Source: DATFXM01 sp035315885
GTDB lineage: Bacteria; Acidobacteriota; Blastocatellia; UBA7656
Direction: 5' to 3'
Length of the DNA stretch: 64,000 nt
Assembly: GCA_035315885.1 (NCBI GenBank)
Contig: DATFXM010000069.1
Location: forward strand, 1 to 64,000
Shown: positions 44,382 to 51,877 of the stretch, in pieces
Numbering within the stretch: position 1 is the stretch's first letter
Layout: every line of letters begins with the position of its first letter
Notes under the pieces: generated by a model
What the model was told of the DNA's origin: nothing
What the model saw: the letters and a program-made list of their open reading frames with translations, nothing else
The model's database searches: none
Translations under genes and position numbers: made by a program

Positions 44382-44517
44382 TCACACCTTCTTCTTCCGT
44401 GCCGCGCTGATTGTTTCCTCTGCAAGCGGCTTCATCACTTTGTACCCGTTGTCCGCTTCCCAAATTTGATACTCAGCAAAGTACGTTCGGTAACTCGGCA
44501 AGCAATCTGGCTCGGAT
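44382..44517 (-). pseudogene. Possible gene tail without a start
   Basis: Between GH97 and the symporter one minus-strand frame reads a protein-like tail, SYRTYFAEYQIWEADNGYKV then KPLAEETISAARKKKV and TGA at 44382. The frame enters the GH97 3' end out of phase and has no upstream start. It may be the end of a deleted gene. Not recognised. Confidence 0.3.
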
Positions 44518-46515
44518 CTAACGGTGAATGCGCGCCGCCCAGCCTCCGCCTTCTGCCAGTTTTATCTTCAGCTTCGTGCTCCTGCTTACTTGCGATGCAA
44601 CTCTCTTGTAGTCGCTTCCAAAACGGCTCGCGTTTGTTCCGTCCTGATAAGACTCCATCGTGAATGCACCTTCAGGAAGGAAGGAGAAATCCACATCGAG
44701 CTCCCGAGCAGTCCAATCGGTCATCGCGCCTACATACCAAACCTGGCCGCTGCGCCGCGCTACAATGACGTAGTCTCCGATCCTTGAATCAAGAACCAGT
44801 GTCTCGTCCCAGACCGTAGGCACCGGCGCAAGGAATTGCATCGCCTCAGGTTCTCGCAGATAGTTGGACGGGCTGTCAGCAAGCATCTGAAGCGGACTTT
44901 CAAACACTACGTACATCGCGAGTTGATGACAACGCGTGCCCATGCTCATGGGACGTTCAAAGACGTGTGCGAAGCTGGACTTCGAAGCGTTGTTCATGGC
45001 ACCCGGAGTGTAGTCCATCGGACCGAGAAACATCCGTGTGAAAGGAATCGTGACGTCATGCTCCGGGTTTGTGGCGTCGCTCCACTTGCAATGCTCAAGT
45101 CCCTGAACCCCTTCGGTGGACAGCAGGTTTGGCCAGGTCCGGGTCATGGTGGCGGGTCTGATGGCTCCGTGAAAATCCACTAGCATTTTTCTCTTCGCCG
45201 CCTCGCGACAGATCTTGTGATAGAAGTCGATGATCGGCTGATCGTCGCGTTGCATGAAGTCTACTTTGATTCCTTTGATGCCCCAGCGCTCGAATTGATT
45301 GAGCGCCGCTTCGAGTTGATCATCGAGCGTCTTCCAGACGACCCAGAGAATGACGCCTACGTGTTTTTGTTTCGCGTAATCGGCGAGCTCCTGCACGTCG
45401 ATGTCAGCCGAGACCTGCATCAGATTTCCCAGCTTGTACCACCCTTCGTCCAGTATCACGTACTCAATGCCGTACTTCGCCGCGAAGTCAATGTAGTACT
45501 TATAAGTGGCGGTGTTGATTCCCGACTTGAAATCGACGCCGTAAATATTGTTCGCGTTCCACCAGTCCCAGGCGACTTTCCCCGGCCTGATCCAGGACGT
45601 GTCTTGCACCTGCGACGGCTTGGCCAGAAGATAGACAATCTGATTGGTCAGGAGGTCGCTGTCTTTCTGCGCAATACCCAACACACGCCAGGGAAACGTT
45701 CTGGTGCCGGTGGTAACCGCAATGTAGTCAGCCGCTCGCGTAACCCTGAGGTCGCGATCACGGAAGAGCTGCTCCTTGAGCGGGAAAGGCGGGAACACCG
45801 CAGAGAGGCTGTTGTCACCGTTGCCGCGAAGCCAGAGGCCCGGGTAGCCCTCGACATCGGCGTCAGCAACCGCGATCTTGGCGACTCGCGCATCGATTAC
45901 CGCAGGCACGCTAGCGATGTCGGTGGCGCTCACGCTCTTCAGCGGCATGTTTATGAACCGCCGCTCGTTGTGTGAAAAGAAGCTGTCCTCCTTCGGATAA
46001 AACACTGAACAGTCCGCTGCGAAATTGAACCTTGCCACTTCGCCGTAGATCTTGACCTCTCGGTCCGCGAGCGAAGTCTCCCATCTGTAAGCCGCACCTT
46101 CGTTGTACGCGCGGAAGACTACGGCGTAGTCGGCCTCCATCTCGAGTCGGAGCTCGTTGTAAGCCTCGTGGATTTTCGCTGATTTGCGCTTGATCTGAGG
46201 TTCGATCTGATGGTCCTGGCTCTTCTGGGACGACTTTTTGACTCGGCATCCAGGTCCGAGGGTTTTGTGATTCACGTCCAGCGAAAGCTCGCAGGATTGA
46301 AGCAGATTCGTTCCACTCAGGGACACGTTGTAACGGATGCCTTCGCGAGTGTCGACATCTATCTCGATTCGTCCATCGGGAGACTGGACTTTGTAGTGAT
46401 CAGCCGGTTCGGATTTAGTTGGATTAGTATAGCCAGGCACGTGTGGCGAACTCGCTACGACGATCATCACTAGACAACAGACCTGCAGGAGAACCAAGAC
46501 TGTTCTTCTGACCAT
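44518..46515 (-). CDS. Glycoside hydrolase family 97 (retaining alpha-galactosidase-like)
   Basis: A 665-residue exported enzyme: signal segment VLVLLQVCCLVMIVVAS, an N-terminal beta-sandwich, a (beta/alpha)8 barrel beginning near KVAWDWWNANNIYGVDFKSG, and a C-terminal beta domain. In the barrel GIKVDFMQRDDQ carries Asp419, the position where retaining GH97 members place the nucleophile; inverting ones (SusB) use glutamates elsewhere. LLSTEGVQGLE provides a plausible acid/base Glu. Retaining GH97 enzymes are alpha-galactosidases, which fits the galK gene in this run. A strong promoter lies just upstream. Confidence 0.9.
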   Translation of the reverse strand: MVRRTVLVLLQVCCLVMIVVASSPHVPGYTNPTKSEPADHYKVQSPDGRIEIDVDTREGIRYNVSLSGTNLLQSCELSLDVNHKTLGPGCRVKKSSQKSQDHQIEPQIKRKSAKIHEAYNELRLEMEADYAVVFRAYNEGAAYRWETSLADREVKIYGEVARFNFAADCSVFYPKEDSFFSHNERRFINMPLKSVSATDIASVPAVIDARVAKIAVADADVEGYPGLWLRGNGDNSLSAVFPPFPLKEQLFRDRDLRVTRAADYIAVTTGTRTFPWRVLGIAQKDSDLLTNQIVYLLAKPSQVQDTSWIRPGKVAWDWWNANNIYGVDFKSGINTATYKYYIDFAAKYGIEYVILDEGWYKLGNLMQVSADIDVQELADYAKQKHVGVILWVVWKTLDDQLEAALNQFERWGIKGIKVDFMQRDDQPIIDFYHKICREAAKRKMLVDFHGAIRPATMTRTWPNLLSTEGVQGLEHCKWSDATNPEHDVTIPFTRMFLGPMDYTPGAMNNASKSSFAHVFERPMSMGTRCHQLAMYVVFESPLQMLADSPSNYLREPEAMQFLAPVPTVWDETLVLDSRIGDYVIVARRSGQVWYVGAMTDWTARELDVDFSFLPEGAFTMESYQDGTNASRFGSDYKRVASQVSRSTKLKIKLAEGGGWAARIHR

Positions 46516-46554
46516 GAATCACCTTAGTCCTGAATGCTGGATGAAAGCGCGCGG

Positions 46555-46583
46555 ATTATATTTGATCTCGTTAGTGATAACAA
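46555..46583 (-). promoter_or_regulatory. Promoter of the GH97-led sugar operon
   Basis: On the minus strand TTGTTA (46578-46583) and TATAAT (46555-46560) are separated by exactly 17 bases, giving a start near 46548 and a leader of about 33 bases to the GH97 ATG. A gcagtag-type unit abuts the -35 element. Confidence 0.75.
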
Positions 46584-46599
46584 ACAGTAGGCAGTTGGG

Positions 46600-46757
46600 T
46601 TTCGGAGTATCGAACGGGCGAATGGGGCGAAGGGACGAGCCCGGAGGGAAGACTCGGGGAGGAGGGGAAGCGGAGACGTGAGACGAAGGGGCGAGGCCGT
46701 CAGGTACACGAGACACGGGACCTCCGCTTCTCTGGCTCGCCCCTTCGTTCCTCGCTG
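46600..46757. repeat. Inverted ggcgaagg / cgccccttcg elements
   Basis: Left arm cgaacgggcgaatggggcga (46611-46630) with ggggaggagggg units, right arm ggctcgccccttcgttcctc (46733-46753); loop about 80 bp. It lies between the divergent GH97 and AsmA-like genes. No gene in 46516-46830. Confidence 0.8.
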
Positions 46758-46830
46758 CTCTCTTGCGAAATAGCTGTCCGGAACGCTAGCATTTCTTCGT
46801 AAATCGCGGGCGGATTGGTAGCTAATTACG

Positions 46831-48114
46831 ATGCGAACCTTTAGACGTTGGCTCCTCCGCTTTTTTGTCCTAGTAGTCCTCCTGGTCATTGTCGCAATCG
46901 CCGCGGCCACGCTCCTTCCTCTAGACCCTCTCAAACCAGCGGTGGAATCGCGCCTATCGGACTATCTCGGCCGCAAAGTGACCGTCGCCTCCGTGAGGTT
47001 GAGCCTGACTGAAGGGCCAGCGCTGTCTCTAAGCGGCATGCGCGTATCAGAAGATCCAGGCTTCGGCGACTCCGACTTCCTTTCGGCGAACAAGGTCGTA
47101 GCCAAACTCGATCCCTACGTGCTGGTTCGCCAGCGGCGCATTCTGATACGGGAAATGAAGGTAGAGGCGCCGCAACTGCAATTCGTAAGAAATCCGGACG
47201 GTGAGTGGAGCTGGGATACAATCGGAGCAAAGACTCAGCGAGCTGCCGGCGACAATGGAGCATCGCGATTCGCCCACAGTCTTCTCACACTCGCGTCCAA
47301 TCTCATACCGAGCGTCTCGATCGGAGGTCTTCGCCACATCCAGGTCGACGATGCGACCGTTACGCTGTCGGACAAATCGACTGGACGCACTGCGGTCTAT
47401 AAGAACATAACTTTGAGCGCATCGGTCACCCCGCCCTCACACAACGACCCTGAAGCCGCGACTCACGCGGCGGGCGAATTCATTTCAGAATCCACCAGCG
47501 ATTCAGGTGGCGAACTGCTTAAGGCGGATCTTCCGTTTGATCTAATGTTCGGCAGGCGCAACGGAGCTTCGCTGTTTGCCAAGGGCTCGGTCGGACCGGG
47601 CCGCGTCGAGACCAGTAACGTTAGAATCGGAGAGTTTTCCTTAAACGGCGACCTGCAAGCTGAAAGGGGACTTCCACTGGCGGGATCGGGTCAGCTCTCG
47701 GCCAGCGACCTGTTTCTGCCGACGATTAACCTCAGTCAAAACGTAGCCCAGGCACTCAAGACAAACTCGATCGGTGACATGTCGCCTGGCACTGAGGTCG
47801 CAAGCCTGGATACCGACTTTCAGTTAGACAAAGGCGCGGTCAAGACTAGCCGCGTGCGTATTCAACAACTCGATGGCCTTGGCGACGCAGTCGCACCCGA
47901 AGGAACCTTCAATATAGACTCATCGCTGGTGGTGGATTATTCCGGCACGGTGACTCTCTCGCCGGAGTCTACTACACGTCTCAAATCTACCAGTTCGATG
48001 TTGGGAATCATCGCGACAGTTCTGGAAGTCAACAATCGGTTGTCGATCCCGATCATTGTCCGGGGTGATGTTCGTTCTCCGCAGATCAGCATCGACGTGG
48101 CTCGGATTTTTTAA
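46831..48114 (+). CDS. AsmA-family envelope protein
   Basis: A 427-residue protein anchored by one N-terminal helix (FFVLVVLLVIVAIAAATLLP), followed by the AsmA/DUF748 repeating-beta-groove pattern: PAVESRLSDYLGRKVTVASVRLSL, SANKVVAKLDPYVLVRQRRILI and KVEAPQLQFVRNPDGEWSWDTIG. AsmA-like proteins form lipid-conducting bridges or affect outer-membrane assembly. It is shorter than E. coli AsmA (about 617). The stop TAA is followed at once by a heptamer array. Confidence 0.87.
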   Translation: MRTFRRWLLRFFVLVVLLVIVAIAAATLLPLDPLKPAVESRLSDYLGRKVTVASVRLSLTEGPALSLSGMRVSEDPGFGDSDFLSANKVVAKLDPYVLVRQRRILIREMKVEAPQLQFVRNPDGEWSWDTIGAKTQRAAGDNGASRFAHSLLTLASNLIPSVSIGGLRHIQVDDATVTLSDKSTGRTAVYKNITLSASVTPPSHNDPEAATHAAGEFISESTSDSGGELLKADLPFDLMFGRRNGASLFAKGSVGPGRVETSNVRIGEFSLNGDLQAERGLPLAGSGQLSASDLFLPTINLSQNVAQALKTNSIGDMSPGTEVASLDTDFQLDKGAVKTSRVRIQQLDGLGDAVAPEGTFNIDSSLVVDYSGTVTLSPESTTRLKSTSSMLGIIATVLEVNNRLSIPIIVRGDVRSPQISIDVARIF

Positions 48115-48200
48115 GTTCTGAGACTTGAGTTCTGAGGTCAGGACCCAGAACTCAGAACCGATTCTTCCTCAAGACTCAGAACTCAGAACTCAGAACTCAG
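48114..48200. repeat. Inverted gttctga / actcaga heptamers
   Basis: Left arm gttctgagacttgagttctgag (48114-48135) faces right arm of about five actcaga units (48150-48199). It begins one base after the stop of the AsmA-like gene. Confidence 0.9.
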
Positions 48201-48284
48201 CAAACTGGCAAGGCTCTTGCCCAGGACACCCTGGACAAAGATTAGTGTCTCGAATGATGACACTTCACACGAAGGAGGATATCG

Positions 48285-49205
48285 ATGCAGTACAAGATTG
48301 CTGATATCAAGTGCAGGATTGTTTTCTTGACGGCCGCAATTGCTCTCCTGACGCTGGCCTCGGCTGGATGCATGAATACTGAAACGACCACCGCAAGTGG
48401 AAACGCAAACGCAGCCGCCGCGGCGCCCGAGCCAAACCCAATCGACTTGCCTGAGCCCGATCGCTACAGTCTGACAACCACAGTCTCAATCGAGCCGACC
48501 GGGACCTCTCCGAACGCCAACATTCCACCGTTGCAGTTCACGTTTGCGCGCCTGGGTCCGGACACGAGTCTCTCATTCAGGCTGCCCGATCCTGTCGGCC
48601 AAGTGATCTATCTCGAGAAGGCGCCAATGAAGTACCTGATCTTCCCTGCTCGCAGCCAGTACGTAGAGCTTGATCCCGACGAGCTGGGTTTTCAGCTTGG
48701 CTCGCTCATGAGTCCCACCACAACGCTACAGCGGCTCAGGGCGCGCGGTCAGTACGAGAAACTCGGAATGGATAACGTAGACGGCAAGCCAGCGGTAAAG
48801 TACCGCTTCGCTGGCACAACCGATACAAGAACTTCCATGGGTACGCTTCAGGCCGACAGCATCGTCTACCTGGACCGGGATACCGGACTGCCACTACGCA
48901 CTGAGATCAGTGCCAACGCAAGCAACGGCTCAGGGGCACGCATAGTCACTACTTCGCAGAAAATCGATCCCTATCCTGATCCTGCTTTGTTCACGGTGCC
49001 TACCGATATGAAGAAGGTGAGCTCCACCGAGCTCAAGCAGCAGGTTCAGAGTTTCGTCGGTGCGATCCGAGTTGTGGTCGAGAGCATGAGACAAGGAGGC
49101 GGGGCCTCCAGTCCACCTTCCTCAACCGCGGCTCCCAGCACCACGCCTCCGGCTGCTACTCCTCCGGGAAGAGCGCCGATGCCGAGTGCAAACGCGAATC
49201 GATGA
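48285..49205 (+). CDS. Lipoprotein of unknown function
   Basis: A 306-residue protein with an AAGGAGG site, signal segment and lipobox LASAGC (Cys29), an Ala/Asn-rich linker, a folded part (RYSLTTTVSIEPTGTS; MKYLIFPARSQYVELDPDELG; DSIVYLDRDTGLPLRTEI) that resembles the beta-groove of LolA/LolB-like or outer-membrane lipoprotein-sorting proteins, and a Pro/Ser/Ala-rich tail (SSPPSSTAAPSTTPPAATPP). The resemblance is weak; function unassigned. Confidence 0.78.
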   Translation: MQYKIADIKCRIVFLTAAIALLTLASAGCMNTETTTASGNANAAAAAPEPNPIDLPEPDRYSLTTTVSIEPTGTSPNANIPPLQFTFARLGPDTSLSFRLPDPVGQVIYLEKAPMKYLIFPARSQYVELDPDELGFQLGSLMSPTTTLQRLRARGQYEKLGMDNVDGKPAVKYRFAGTTDTRTSMGTLQADSIVYLDRDTGLPLRTEISANASNGSGARIVTTSQKIDPYPDPALFTVPTDMKKVSSTELKQQVQSFVGAIRVVVESMRQGGGASSPPSSTAAPSTTPPAATPPGRAPMPSANANR

Positions 49206-49242
49206 TTTAAGACTGTCGTGCAGTCGCCTCAGAATACTAAGA

Positions 49243-49355
49243 AGCCGGGTGTTGCCTGATCGACATCACCCGGCTCGCAAAAAAGGAGAATAAAAGATAG
49301 AGAGTATGCTGAGGTTATAGAATCCTGTAGCTCCACGCGAGGACCTCGCGTGGAG
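49243..49355. terminator. Two hairpins between convergent genes
   Basis: AGCCGGGTG (49243-49251) pairs with CACCCGGCT (49267-49275), followed by A-run. CTCCACGCGAG (49331-49341) pairs perfectly over 11 bp with CTCGCGTGGAG (49345-49355), loop GAC. They probably end the transcripts of the lipoprotein gene and the leftward gene. Confidence 0.65.
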
Positions 49356-49364
49356 GTTTAGACG

Positions 49365-49901
49365 TTACCATCGGTAGCCCGCATATTGTCGGAACCCGTC
49401 GTCATAACCACGACGGAAACCATCCCGATATGCGGCGCTGACAGAGTTCCGAAAATGACTAGAGTTGTTCGGGTTGTATCCGTTGCCGTCTCGAGCATCC
49501 TCGCGTCCTCTGTCATACCCGTCACGATAACCGCCATTCTCGGTACCGTAGTAACTGCCGGAACCGTAGTAATAGCTGCCTGCGAAACCACCATATGGCG
49601 CGTAAGAATACGGGTAGTATCGAGGATAAGAGTAGAACCTGGGTGCTATGAACACCCGCGAACGCGGAACAAAAAACCTGCCGCGGTTTTCAAAAAACCT
49701 GCCGCGGTTTTCAAATCCACGAAAGTCGTGACGTTCAAAGTGTCCACCACTCCAGTTTCGGCCCCTCCAGTTTTGTCCTCCACCCCAGTGCCCTCGTCCC
49801 TGGGCCTGAGCCGTTGTACCCGAAATCATGCCTGTGCCAATCAAAAGCATGAGGCCAATGGCGGTCCCGATTACTTTGCCGATTATTCTGTTTCGTCTCA
49901 T
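49365..49901 (-). CDS. Exported Gly/Tyr/Arg-rich low-complexity protein
   Basis: A 178-residue protein starting MRRNRIIGKV with GGAGG upstream. Signal segment (GTAIGLMLLIGTGMISGTTAQAQ), then a low-complexity region (GRGHWGGGQNWRGRNWSGGH) with two tandem ENRGRFF copies, a Tyr/Pro-rich stretch (YSYPRYYPYSYAPYGG) and a C-terminal DGYDRGREDARDG-type helical repeat. Resembles secreted aromatic/Gly-rich proteins of unknown role in Acidobacteriota and Proteobacteria. The repeat is a perfect 21-bp DNA duplication (49671-49712). Confidence 0.75.
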   Translation of the reverse strand: MRRNRIIGKVIGTAIGLMLLIGTGMISGTTAQAQGRGHWGGGQNWRGRNWSGGHFERHDFRGFENRGRFFENRGRFFVPRSRVFIAPRFYSYPRYYPYSYAPYGGFAGSYYYGSGSYYGTENGGYRDGYDRGREDARDGNGYNPNNSSHFRNSVSAAYRDGFRRGYDDGFRQYAGYRW

Positions 49902-50130
49902 TTTTCGGTTGACCTCCAAATTTCCAGAGTCAGGCGCACGAAAAACGCGAGCCCAACCTGGTTCCATTAATAAGATTGTAAAACTCCATTCAAGGTGGCC
50001 TGCCGGATTCTCTGTCGACTCTGCTATCTATTCTCGACTGACTTTTGGTTACTTAACTTATGACTTCGCCTGATGCGAGCGGCACGACATATCGCGGCGG
50101 CGCGATATTTCGCGGCATCTGCTCGCGTAG

Positions 50131-50348
50131 ATGGCAGGGAAAATCTCTCGCAACCGCACAAGCCAGCTCGCGTATCCTCCTTACTTCAAGGCTGTTAGTT
50201 ACTTCGACACCCATCGCCCAGCGGTTGGCAAAGGGATTGCGTTTATGTCCTTGTAGATTATCCGGGATTATCTGGAAAGAGCGGCAGGGTCATTGAAGCT
50301 ATCAAGGAAGCTATCAAGCACAAGCGGAGGATGAAGCGATTTCGTTAG
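50131..50348 (+). pseudogene. Possible frameshifted small gene
   Basis: A 41-codon frame from ATG 50131 (MAGKISRNRTSQLAYPPYF ... RPAVGKGIAFMSL) ends at 50256. An overlapping +1 frame continues with VYVLVDYPGLSGKSGR and VIEAIKEAIKHKRRMKRFR to TAG at 50346-50348. Joined by one shift they would form a basic protein of about 70 residues. It could equally be non-coding. The remainder of 49902-50466 shows nothing else. Confidence 0.3.
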
Positions 50349-50466
50349 CTTGCACACACCGTCGAATGCGAATATTAAGATAATTACGATAGAGTCAGAA
50401 AGATTCAGCAAGTGCTATAACAAAGGCGACTGTTTTCGCGTAGGGAGTTTTAGATTCGGAGGACTG

Positions 50467-51774
50467 ATGAAGCGGGTGTTGACGCACAAGTTGGTGATCG
50501 CGGCCGGGATCGCGATACTGATCATCGCCGGTTTCTTAGTACTGGGTTGGTCGAGGGGTAAGACGTCCGCGCCACCTCCATCCCTCGTCGAAGTAGAAGT
50601 AGCACAAGTCGATCAAAAGGACGTCCCTATCTACAGCGACTGGATTGGCAGTCTCGACGGCATGGTCAATGCGGAAATCAAGTCCCAGGTAACCGGATAT
50701 CTTCTGACGAAGGACTACACCGAAGGCTCGTTTGTAAAGAAGGGGCAGTTACTTTTCGAAATCGATCCGCGGCCGTTTCAAGCTGCGCTCGATCAGGCCA
50801 AAGGTGACCTGGCAAAGGCTAAAGGCCAACTTGCGCAGTCCAACAGCCAGCTCCTGCAGGCGCGGGCACAGCTCGCTAGTGCGCAAGCCAACAAGGGTAA
50901 GACCCAGCTCGACGTAGACCGTTATGTGCCGCTCGCGGCGGCCAACGCGATTACACAACAGGAAATCGATAACGCGGTTCAGGCCAACATCGCTGCGAAG
51001 GCTCAGGTGGATGCAGCGAACGCCGGCGTCGAAACTGCCAAGGCTGCGATCGTAGCCGCCACCGCCCAGGTACAAGCCGCCGAAGCCCAGGTCAAGACTG
51101 CTGAGCTGAACGTCGGTTTCACCCGAATAACATCGCCGATCGACGGCATCGCAGGAATCGCCACGGTGCAGGTAGGCAATCTGGTTACCCTGAACAACCC
51201 CAACAGCCCCCCTCTCACAACGGTCTCTACGGTGGATCCGATCAGGGCCTATTTCACCGTGGGAGAGCAGGAGTACTTGAACCAGATTCAAGGAAAATTG
51301 ATAAATGCCGCGCACGGTTCCGCGGAGAAACCCCTCGAGCTGGAGCTCGTCCTGTCCGACGGCACAACTTACCCTCAGAAGGGAAAATTCTACGTCGCGG
51401 ATCGCAACGTGGATCAAAAGACTGGTGCTATCAAGCTCGCCGGGGTGTTCCCCAACCCCGGCAACGTGCTGAGGCCCGGCCAGTATGGACGGGTTCGCGC
51501 TTTGACCAGCATGCACGAAGGCGCTCTTCTGGTGCCGCAGAGGGCGGTAACTGAACTGCAGGGAAGCTACCGCGTAGCCGTAGTAGGGGACGATCACAAA
51601 GTATCGATTCGTCCTGTCAAACCGGGCGAGAAAGTCGGCGACATGTGGATCATAGAGGATGGTCTGAAGCGCGGCGAGCTGGTGATCGCCGAAGGCACGC
51701 AAAAGGTCCGACCGGGGGCCGAAGTTACGACAAAGCCGTTTGCGTCTTCAGCGAATGAAAAGACCAGCCCGTAG
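50467..51774 (+). CDS. RND efflux periplasmic adaptor, AcrA/MexA type
   Basis: A 435-residue adaptor starting MKRVLTHKLV behind a GGAGG site. N-terminal membrane anchor (VIAAGIAILIIAGFLVLGW), lipoyl half QVTGYLLTKDYTEGSFVKKGQLLFEIDPRPF, an unusually long Ala/Gln-rich coiled-coil hairpin (about residues 100-225, extended by repeats such as AAIVAATAQVQAAEAQVK), then the second lipoyl half (TRITSPIDGIAGIATVQVGNLV) and a beta-barrel. It links the AcrB-type pump that follows to an outer-membrane channel, which is not in this cluster. Confidence 0.93.
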   Translation: MKRVLTHKLVIAAGIAILIIAGFLVLGWSRGKTSAPPPSLVEVEVAQVDQKDVPIYSDWIGSLDGMVNAEIKSQVTGYLLTKDYTEGSFVKKGQLLFEIDPRPFQAALDQAKGDLAKAKGQLAQSNSQLLQARAQLASAQANKGKTQLDVDRYVPLAAANAITQQEIDNAVQANIAAKAQVDAANAGVETAKAAIVAATAQVQAAEAQVKTAELNVGFTRITSPIDGIAGIATVQVGNLVTLNNPNSPPLTTVSTVDPIRAYFTVGEQEYLNQIQGKLINAAHGSAEKPLELELVLSDGTTYPQKGKFYVADRNVDQKTGAIKLAGVFPNPGNVLRPGQYGRVRALTSMHEGALLVPQRAVTELQGSYRVAVVGDDHKVSIRPVKPGEKVGDMWIIEDGLKRGELVIAEGTQKVRPGAEVTTKPFASSANEKTSP

Positions 51775-51877
51775 CCGATTCACGCCTGAACATTGTCGAG
51801 GCGCGTCGCAACTCGAGGCGTGCGCGCCTTCCAACCAGAAGATGTAGACAACCAGTCAAAATTCAAAGGCTCGATCA

